A DNA stretch of 64,000 bases from Panopea generosa (taxonomy: Eukaryota; Mollusca; Bivalvia; Adapedonta; Hiatellidae). The notes under the pieces are model-generated. The model ran no database searches, was not told the DNA's origin, and saw only the letters and a list, made by a program, of their open reading frames with translations. The position numbers and the translations under genes were made by a program. This document shows, piece after piece, positions 55,955-64,000 of the stretch; position 1 is the first letter of the stretch; every line of letters starts with the position of its first letter. The stretch covers positions 16,293,352 through 16,357,351 of the forward strand of contig CM055908.1 in the NCBI GenBank assembly GCA_029582155.1, written 5' to 3'.

Positions 55955-58900
55955 CTGAAAAAATAAAACAGCAATGACAAAGTTTAGAACCAATAATTCA
56001 AAATGCTTCACTTCCACGCGACATACGTCAACGACCACCGGCCACATTTTAGAGATATTAAAATTCATTACCAATTATGTGAAGAACATACACATACTGA
56101 AACCAAAAGATAAAACATAATAATAAAACAATAATAATAATGATGATAATGACGATATTGACACAATTATTAATGAAATACCATTATATACATATTCTAA
56201 AACAGAAAATATCGCCTACATTACAAGTAGTCTGATAATGTAGCTCTAAAACTCACCCGGTGAACACAAAAAATCCATGTTAAATTCTCATATGTTTCAT
56301 CTCTATGTTAAAACTCTGAAATAAAACTAGAAAAACAAACACACATACCTGGAAAGGTTCCCATGAAACGTCCCCTGTATTGGTGATAATTAGATTAAGG
56401 TAGGTGGAACCTAATCCTGTAAATGATTTATACGTGTTTCTCAATGAGATGTCTGGTATCCAAATGTCGTTCTGTGGCTGAAATAAAACAGTTTCATGTT
56501 GAAGTAAAGAAAGTGTACTGGCGATATTTATTTTTGGAAAGTGTCATATTCATATAAACTCAGAGCTAATCCGCTATCGAGCTAAAATAACGGAGTATAA
56601 ACTACAAATGACACGGACGCCAAACTAATATATGCATATTTACCCTTTTTACGGCATTTTTACCATTTTACGTCATCTTTATAAATGTACATCTTTAAAA
56701 TTTTACGGCACCTGTACCATTTTGCGGCATCTATACCATTTTAGGTGTAAGCCTACCGTTGATTTTTGTTATCTATTCTATAGTAAATAAAAAGTGTGCA
56801 TGCTTCTCATTCATAGAGGGACCAAAATAAAAGTAGTGTAAATGATTTATACGTGTTTCTCAATGAGATGACTGGTATCCAAATGTCGTTCTGTGGCTGA
56901 AATAAAACAGTTTCGTGTTGAAGTAAAGGAAAGTGTACTGGCGATATTTATTTTTGGAAAGTGTCATATTCATATAAACTCAGAGCTAATCCGCTATCGA
57001 GCTAAAATAACGGAGTATAAACTACAAATGACACGGACGCCAAACTAATATATGCATATTTACCCTTTTTACGGCATTTTTATCATTTTACGTCATCTAT
57101 ATAAATGTACATCTTTAAAATTTTACGGCACCTGTACCATTTTGCGGCATCTATACCATTTTAGGTGTAAGCCTACCGTTGATTTTTGTTATCTATTCTA
57201 TAGTAAATAAAAAGTGTGCATGCTTCTCATTCATAAAGGGACCAAAATAAAAGTAGTGAATGTTTGCCAACATCTGCACTACAAAATATGATGAGAAAGT
57301 AAGGGGTCGTGTATTATCCAAGATAATTGTTTTTTTTCTTATCCCCATTTCCATTTTTTCTAAATTCACAATTCAAACGTGACAGAGTTTCTGAAATGTT
57401 CAAAATATATTAACAATACCATCCAAACCAAAAAATAACCATTAAAATTTGAAAATGCATGTTTAGAAAAAACACTACGATTATTCATTGCAGCCATCAT
57501 TCTAATCCACGGAAGTTCTTCCTGTTTTGCAATTATGGTACTATGCTTTTAACGAAAAGGTTTCTCAACAATGTTGTAGTCATACAAGGGGCATTCATTA
57601 TATCATACAACCAACTATACATATCAGTCGCGTATTACGCACAATTTCCCCGTGCAATTTTGTTTGATAACAAACTTGTTGAAATCAATGTAGTAGTTTT
57701 TATTTGAACGTCATTTAGAGTAGAAATATTCATATATACTACGTATAATCATAGTAAATAAATTAGAACTGAAATACTAGTAGGTGGTTACATAAAAACT
57801 ACTGTATCTGTAAACGTGGAATAATCGGTCGGTATATATTCATCGCACTGTGTGAGGCTTATGGAGCTACAGTGTCTTATTCATCAATTACATATTGAAT
57901 TCAAGAGTTCAAAAGTGGAAGCAATTTTATTTAAGATAAATCCCGTCCCGGAAGACCGTTTTGTGCTTAAACAGTTTACCAAATGACCTAAACATATCGG
58001 TTGTATCAGTGTTTAAAATATTGAAATTTGTTTTTAAAGGATACAATGATTTCTGCTAAATTGATTCCCCACCTGTAAACTGCAGACCGAAAGAGACAGT
58101 GTGTTTTAAAAGCTTGCATACTGTTTGATAAATATCCAACGTTAACCCCAAGAACATTTTCCAACCTAATAACAGGTGGTGAAACATGGGGCCATTATTA
58201 CAAACAAACCAGAAAAGCGAGTAACAATTGTTTTATATGTTTGTAACACTGTTTTATTCAATAATCACAGAGAAACAATGCTAGTGACAGTCACTCTATT
58301 CAGGAATCGTGTACACAAAAAATCTTGAAACGAGCATAAAAAACAATCGTCCAGTGCTTGGTTTATCACACATAACACTGTTATATCGTCCAGCGCTTGG
58401 TTTATCACACATGACACTGTTATATCGCCCAACGCTTGATTTATCACATATGACACTGTTACATCGTCCGGCGATTGGTTTATGACCCTTGGCACTGTTA
58501 TATCGCCCAATGCTTGGTTGATTACACATGACACTGTTACACCGCCAAGGGCTTTGTTGAAAACACAGGACACTGTTACATCGTCCAGCGCTTGGTTGAT
58601 CACACATGACACTGTTACATCGTCCAGCGCTTGGTTGATCACACATGACACTTTTACATCGTCCAGCGCATGGTTGATTACACATGACACTGTAACATCG
58701 TCCAGCGCTTGGTTTATCACACATGGCGCATGCATCTTCCAGTGCTTGGTTGATTACACATGACACTGATACATCGTCCAGCGCTTGGTTTATCACACAT
58801 GACACTGTTACATCGCTCAGTGCTTGGTTTATCACACATGACACTGTTACATCGTCCAGGGCTTGGTTTATCACACATGACACTGTTGCATCGCTCAGGG

Positions 58901-61900
58901 CTTGGTTGATCACACATGACACTGATCCATCGCTCAGGGCTTGGTTGATCACACCTGACACTGTTACATTGTCCAGGGCTTGGTTTATCTCACATGACAC
59001 TGTTACATCGCTCAGGGATTGGTTTATCTCACATGACACTGTTACATGATAATGCTTCATCTCACAAGTCTGCGGTTGTAACCAGGAGTTTGGAGGACAA
59101 GGGTATGCATATGTTTGTTAAGTTGTTTTTTAATGGTAATTGCAATACCTATTGAATGCCCCACGTAATTCCCATCCAGAGGGTGTAACCCATCCAGAGG
59201 GTGTAACTCTTATTAACGACCTTGTCTTAAATATTTCCGAACGTATATATATATATGTAAAGCTTATTAATTTTATAAACAATACACATATATGTACGAA
59301 CAATATCTCTTCTGCCCATAATTTGTATTAATTTTATGTAAATTAAAGTGTGATTAAAGAGAGGTTAGAGGGGAGACGGTGCAGGGGCCATAGCCAAAAT
59401 ACGTCATTTGTTAACCTGCATTACCTTCATACTAGCACTGTCATGAGTTTTATAAAGAAAAGCAGTTAGATATTGATATGTTAAAATGAAGTGAGTGAGT
59501 GAGTGAGTAAGTGAGTGAGAGAGAGACTAAGTAAGTAAATTCTTTTACAATGCCATCGGTATATACACTACATTTAGATAAAAATAACATTTTAAACAAG
59601 TACATGACACAAGTTACCAATTAGTCACCATATGATCTATGTTAAAGTTAATAGGGAAACTATATGGAGATCGAAATAATGAATTTATAAATAGATATGA
59701 AAAATGTACGAAAAAATAAACTAATTAGAGAGATATTACTAAATTATGCATTGACATTAACAAAGAAAGTAAGAGTTATCAATTCTATATCTAGTTTCTT
59801 TTCTTCATAAACAAATATGAGGTTTACTTAGTTTGAAAGCAAAATTACAAAACAATTTTATCGAATATATTTCATTTCCTTTCAATAGTTATTTTCTTTT
59901 GACAAACTTGGCAATTGACCATACTGCATGTTATATTTAAACTCAGTACAACAATCATTCTGTCTTTCCCATAAATAGTCAGTGAATGTAACCACCTATA
60001 TGACGTTAAACAAGTGTACCCTATCCAAGGTTGTGTGTAACAATGTAACTCAAATACAAAAAAAAAGTATGGTGACTTACATTTCACAATAACGGATATA
60101 TTCAACGTTGACCACTTTGGTGTATTTATGTCACTTTATTTACATTATTTTATATCACAATATTTTCTATATTTAATCATTTTATGGCAATTTAAATGCA
60201 TTTTTAGAAACAAAATGGCATATTTTCATTATTTTCAATAAAACAATAACCTAAAATGCTATAAATCTCAAAATATCGTGATTTGAAAATTTCACTTAAC
60301 CCAGGGTTAAGCTTTAACCCAACCAAGTTTTGAACAGCTGGGCCCAGGTGTTATGGCATTTCATTGGTTAATTTTCGGGAACCAGGCATTAAACGTGTTT
60401 GCTGTTTAACGGTGCTGATCGCAGCCTAGATGTAATGGCATTTCATTGGTTAGATAGTTTCGTATGTAGTGGGCAGTGTAAAGACATAATGACAAGGACG
60501 CACACCACAGAACGCAAGTCAGAGAATAAAATACCAGACTCAAAAAGTGTATTAGTAAAGAAAAACAAATTAATTTACCAAGAAAAGGTCCGTTATTCCA
60601 TTATATGTTGCACTGGTCCAAACCAGGTACTCGTCATTCCAAACTAAAGACAGGTACCCGGATGTTGTCAAGCTCTCTTCTTGTTCGTCAAACTCGATGA
60701 TTGCTATTGACATATGAAATTATCATTGTATGTGTTCATTGTGTTAATGACAGATTCAGAATAGCCAAAATGTATACACAGGCGACAGTATCGGTATTTA
60801 AAGCCACCCAATTTACCTGACCTCCAAAAGCAAATATATATATAATGTCAGATACATAGAATGTCAGATACATAGACTGTCAGATACATAGAATGTCAGA
60901 TACATAAACTGTCAGATACATAGAATGTCAGATACATAAACTGTCAGATACATAGAATGTCAGATACATAGACTGTCAGATACATAGAATGTCAGATACA
61001 TAAAATGTCAGATACATAAACTGTCAGATACATAGAATGTCAGATACATAGAATGTCAGATATATAAACTGTCAGATACATAGAATGTCAGCTACAAAGA
61101 CTGTCAGATACATAGAATGTCAGATACATAGAATGTCAGATACATAAAATGTCAGATACATAGAATGTCAGATACATAGAATGACAGATACATAAACTGT
61201 TAGATACATTGAATGTCAGATACATACAATGATAGATACAAAGACTGTCAGATACATAGAATGTCAGATACATAGAATGTCAGATACATAAAATGTCAGA
61301 TACATAGAATGTTAGATACATAGAATGTCAGATACATAGAATGTCAGATACATAAAATGTCAGATACATAGAATGTCAGATACATAGAATGTCAGATACA
61401 TAAACTGTCAGATACATAGAATGTCAGATTCATAGAATGTCAGATACAAATAATGTCAGATATATAGAATGTCAGATACATAGAATGTCAGGTGTCATGT
61501 TAGCTGTTCCATTCAGTATATTACAAAGACTCGTTTAGCTTATTTTTAAATTAAGTATGGGCTTAATATAGAAAAAACACAATAATGAATATCAAGAAAT
61601 TTCATAAGGATACTGGGTCGTAACTAAAGGACAGTTGTGAGATTTTTTTTAAATTCTGTTAAATATGATATTTTCCATAGAAGATGAAATTGATCTAAAA
61701 ATAGGTATGCTTATGCTTACTTGCTCCTTTCAGCGCTATCTCAGAATTTTCAAGATGACACCATAGTCCAAAGTGTAATATTTTGTTAGTTTTGATGACA
61801 ATGAGGTTATTAAGATATTCTATTAAACGTATGAAACTTAAATTAAACAACTGCATCATAATAAAGATGGGTATTCGATATGCTTATCTTTAAAAACATC

Positions 61901-63455
61901 GTCGGATACCGACGTGTGGTCCATTCCGATGCTCCCCATTTATCACCCGTTGCACTAGTTTTGCGTCGTTTCTACCAAGCCACGATGCAACCATATGATT
62001 GGTTCCTTCATGATTTCATGAACGGAACATTGTCCAATCGCAACGTTAGTTTCATGTAAACGCCGTTTTGATAAAACGTTAATTTTAGCTGTATTTTGTT
62101 CTAAAACGACGCAGAACGAGCTCCCACGGGTGATGGATGGAAAGTATCGGAATTGACCCCCGTGGATATCCGAAGATGCTTTAAAAACACCTACTGGGAA
62201 CTAAGGATTTCTCTAAAATATTCTTGCTAAAGGAGAAAAAAAACACACTTATTTATATTGTTTACAGAAACATATAAAACCATTACTTGGGACAGTTACA
62301 CATTTTTTTTGTTTCACTTTAATTCAGTGTAAGTCCTTGATCTGCAAAACTGATCGAAATAAATAACTAGACAATTTTCTCTTTTGATTTGTTATACTAC
62401 TTTATGTTACTCCTACCCACTATTTTTCTTGGTAAGAAAATGATACCAAAACTTGACAAAAATATCGAACAAAATATTTTAGTTAAATTTGACATCTTTA
62501 TGACCGAAAGTGTTAATGTATGCGGCATCATTCGCAACAAGTTATCATCAGATGGTACCCAACTAACCACGTTCGATGTACCGACACTTCTGTGATACTA
62601 AAAGTGTTAAATGCGTGGTGATAGAAATAAACAGTGCTCTCAAATTTATCTATTTATTATAATTGATTTCTAACAACAACAAAAAAAAAACAATTCAAAA
62701 TTACTTATCAACAAAACCATTATGGACCAACAAGTAATTTGCTAAAAAGAACATTTAAATGTAATTTATAATTAACAAAGATAAATGACTACAACATTAG
62801 AATAGTTTCCCCAACCACATATTCTAAGATGGAAACCTACATCAGGCGCACCGCTAAATACGCGGGTATCGGCACGTTGTTTCAAAAGATGGTTTAAGTA
62901 ATTTTTTTGTGTCAATTTTGGGTACATGTGTAGATTTTGTAGTTTCCATCGACCGTCTGAGTATAAGAGGATCTTTTTCACGGATTTACTATTCAGTGCG
63001 ACCTACAAAATTCCAGATTACCTCAAAACAGTCGAACGTCATGTCCTGTAACGTTTACATTTGGAATGAAGCGCAACTGGTAATCTGGAATTGTGTAGAT
63101 CGCACTGATCTATATAAAGTGGAAATGTATTTCTCTAAAATCAAGACGGTCGAAAAATCACTTAAACCAGCTTTTGAAACAACGTTCCGTCTCCGTGTTT
63201 ATCGATGCGTGTAACGTAGGTTCTTCCCCTTGACATTAGAGTTTTGTTGTTAAGATTAGACTCACAGTTTAGGTAGAAATCCACAGATACAACCAAAGCA
63301 GTAGACTGGTCAGTTAGGGGCCGCACCTTCTTGTTATATGTATCTGTGGTAAATAACTTGGTTATCAAGTTTTTCACGTCAGTTCCGCTTTGTGCAACAG
63401 TGGCCACCGGAAGCAAACAAAATGTAAATAATGTAAGAAGACACACCGAACTCAT
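55124..63455 (-). CDS. Nicotinic-receptor-like Cys-loop ligand-gated channel, four exons, 424 aa
   Basis: Predicted plasma-membrane pentameric channel subunit. Exons on the minus strand: 63455-63266, 60703-60579, 56477-56349, 55954-55124; phases 1, 0, 0 agree and total 1275 nt. Residues: signal peptide about 1-22, loop-A segment IWIPDISL, Cys loop C154 to C168 (13 residues between, CSVDITYFPFDTQEC), loop-B AWSYT, M1 about 229-254, M2 about 262-282, M3 about 290-312, short cytoplasmic loop, M4 about 393-418. GER before M2 fits a cation-selective pore. The vicinal cysteine pair of alpha subunits is absent before M1, so it is non-alpha-like. A second in-frame ATG at 63470 would add five residues. 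It belongs to the expanded lophotrochozoan receptor families; no specific ligand can be read from sequence. Confidence 0.9.
55955..56348. other. Receptor intron 3
   Basis: About 390 bp of AT-rich DNA with short AATAAT runs near 56115-56145. No other feature. Confidence 0.6.
56349..56477 (-). CDS. Receptor exon 3
   Basis: 43 codons, phase 0 at both ends, between TTATTTCAG and GTATGT: PQNDIWIPDISLRNTYKSFT, then GLGSTYLNL and NTGDVSWEPFQ. This matches the ligand-domain core of Cys-loop receptors (IW-PD-L, V-W-P). Confidence 0.93.
56419..57256. repeat. 419-bp tandem duplication including half of receptor exon 3
   Basis: Copy 1 is 56419-56837 and copy 2 is 56838-57256, nearly identical. Each contains the acceptor and first 20 codons or so of exon 3 plus upstream intron and a family E repeat piece. 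The upstream copy therefore presents a decoy acceptor followed by PQNDIWIPVISL (Asp to Val) and no valid exon end. Confidence 0.92.
57257..58369. other. Receptor intron 2, part
   Basis: A family E repeat continues to about 57430. A broken mariner relic lies at about 57830-58215. No gene. Confidence 0.5.
57830..58215 (+). pseudogene. Mariner-type transposase relic
   Basis: Frames in order: EAYGATVSYSSI, a GRP motif (SRPGRP), then KLIPHL and KACILFDKYPT, ending with LITGGETWGHYYK. The last is the ITGDETWVHHY block around the first catalytic Asp, with Asp replaced by Gly. Internally deleted, with several stops; no ends seen. Confidence 0.75.
58365..59052. repeat. 39-bp minisatellite, about 17 copies
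   Basis: Unit CATCGTCCAGCGCTTGGTTG then ATCACACATGACACTGTTA (39 bp, 13 codons). Open frames on both strands (for example 58296-59060 minus and 58723-59049 plus) arise from the period and not from a gene. In receptor intron 2. Confidence 0.92.
59053..60578. other. Receptor intron 2, remainder
   Basis: Contains a GTGA microsatellite at about 59490-59525 and small local duplications: CATCCAGAGGGTGTAAC twice near 59173-59206, and ATGGCATTTCATTGGTTA near 60353 and 60433. No gene. Confidence 0.5.
60579..60703 (-). CDS. Receptor exon 2
   Basis: 125 bp, entering in phase 1 after CAATAG and leaving in phase 0 before GTAAAT: SIIEFDEQEESLTTSGYLSL then VWNDEYLVWTSATYNGITDL and FL. It matches the W-x-D-E-Y-L-x-W pattern of nicotinic-type ligand domains. 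Confidence 0.92.
60847..61490 (+). repeat. 16-bp minisatellite, about 40 copies
   Basis: Unit TGTCAGATACATAGAA with AAAC, AAAA and AGAC variants. In receptor intron 1. No relation to an exon seen. Confidence 0.93.
61491..62992. other. Receptor intron 1, remainder
   Basis: A MITE lies at 61897-62178. The rest, including the short frame at 62389-62595, has no recognised feature. Confidence 0.5.
61897..62178. mobile_element. 282-bp MITE with about 80-bp inverted ends and 9-bp target-site duplication
   Basis: Left end CATCGTCGGATACCGACG; right end, reversed, CATCTTCGGATATCCACG. The similarity continues inward through ATTCCGAT, ATCACCCGT and GCGTCGTTT on both arms, about 80 bp. It is flanked by perfect direct repeats CTTTAAAAA at 61888-61896 and 62179-62187. 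Long inverted ends plus a 9-bp duplication are the signature of Mutator-like (MULE) elements. Confidence 0.82.
62993..63108. mobile_element. 116-bp foldback / MITE-like element
   Basis: TCAGTGCGACCTACAAAATT and CCAGATTACC at the left face their inverse at the right (reversed: TCAGTGCGATCTACACAATT, CCAGATTACC). The arms are about 30 bp with few mismatches. CAGTG ends are hAT-like, but I found no 8-bp duplication. It lies about 160 bp inside intron 1 from the exon 1 donor. Confidence 0.65.
63266..63455 (-). CDS. Receptor exon 1 (start, signal peptide)
   Basis: MSSVCLLTLFTFCLLPVATV is a signal peptide, followed by AQSGTDVKNLITKLFTTDTY and NKKVRPLTDQSTALVVSVDF. It ends YLN plus one base before GTGAGT. 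I chose the inner ATG at 63455 because the hydrophobic run starts right after it; the ATG at 63470 is equally open. Confidence 0.85.
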
Positions 63456-63877
63456 TGTTAATACATGCAATGATAATAAGATTAGCGTTGAAGCAACACC
63501 AGCAAACTAATTCCAACTTCCAACTATTTTTACATCCTACCGATGTCGTTTTGTTCCGTCATTTAAAGTTTAAAAATCCGCTATTCAGCTGTACATAGTC
63601 TTTAATTGTTAACAATGTATGTTCACGTTTTGATAAGATTAAACTCGTGACATTTTGCAATAAATCCACTGTTTTGTTATTTAATTCACTCGGCTGATCT
63701 TATTGTGAACCCAGACACTGGGTGTCTCTATATATATTTGGCGGACTGTGATTCCATTGTGTAACATGAAAAACACAGCTGTAAACTTAAAATAAACTTT
63801 GAACTTTTTAAATTCGAGTGTGCTCATTTTTATTGTAGCTGTTCAGATATGTTAAGTTTAGAATAATGGAATTAAAT

Positions 63878-63885
<8 letters not shown>
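63456..63885. other. Upstream of the receptor gene
   Basis: Probable 5'UTR and promoter region of the minus-strand gene. No clear TATA box at a fixed distance and no other gene seen. Confidence 0.4.
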
Positions 63886-63931
<46 letters not shown>

Positions 63932-63969
63932 TAATAATAATAATAATAATAATAATTGTAATAATAATA

Positions 63970-64000
<31 letters not shown>
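63886..64000. repeat. Compound microsatellite (GA, TAA, GAT) to the window edge
   Basis: About 20 GA dinucleotides, then TAA triplets, then GAT triplets running off the window. Confidence 0.95.

Noticed and set aside
58265-59060. Cysteine- or Asn-rich repeat proteins on both strands
   Set aside because: The 39-bp period keeps several frames open on both strands at once, which is typical of a non-coding array.
60847-61490. CRISPR-like or regulatory site cluster
   Set aside because: Simple 16-bp minisatellite without spacers.

Overview
This is a eukaryotic, AT-rich, repeat-dense window. The gene content (intron-rich DDX41, tandem Cys-loop receptor genes), the tRNA-derived SINEs and the mass of minisatellites fit a lophotrochozoan, most likely a bivalve mollusc; that assignment is inference. 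By position-based estimate, about one third of the 64 kb is tandem array.

Layout. (1) 1-1,649: upstream flank with a SINE tail. (2) 1,650-34,200, plus strand: a complete DDX41 (Abstrakt-type DEAD-box RNA helicase) gene. I could place 15 coding exons whose phases all agree, giving 618 aa (human DDX41 is 622 aa), followed by a 3'UTR with a trinucleotide tract and an AATAAA signal. Its introns hold SINEs, MITE-like elements, mariner debris and several minisatellites. (3) 34,200-36,440: intergenic, old interspersed repeat only. (4) 36,539-46,479, minus strand: a decayed nicotinic-receptor-like pseudogene. All four exons are recognisable, with stops, a frameshift and a lost splice site. It is inflated by 37-, 45- and 66-bp arrays and a dead mariner element. 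(5) 46,795-52,290: a 71-bp satellite-like array with higher-order duplication. (6) 55,124-63,455, minus strand: the intact four-exon paralogue of that receptor (424 aa), with its own intronic arrays and MITEs. (7) The right end runs into microsatellites.

The most striking observation is that three of the arrays are built from exon/intron junctions. A 108-bp array repeats the end of DDX41 exon 3 plus its 5' splice site, about 8 copies and open in frame. A 40-bp array repeats the end of DDX41 exon 7 plus a consensus GTAAGT donor, roughly 150 copies. A 37-bp array repeats the end of receptor-pseudogene exon 2. Smaller duplications copy parts of DDX41 exons 8 and 10 and of exon 3 of the intact receptor. 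Splice junctions therefore appear repeatedly as seeds of tandem duplication, which could create decoy donors and alternative protein forms in a gene whose known product is itself linked to splicing.
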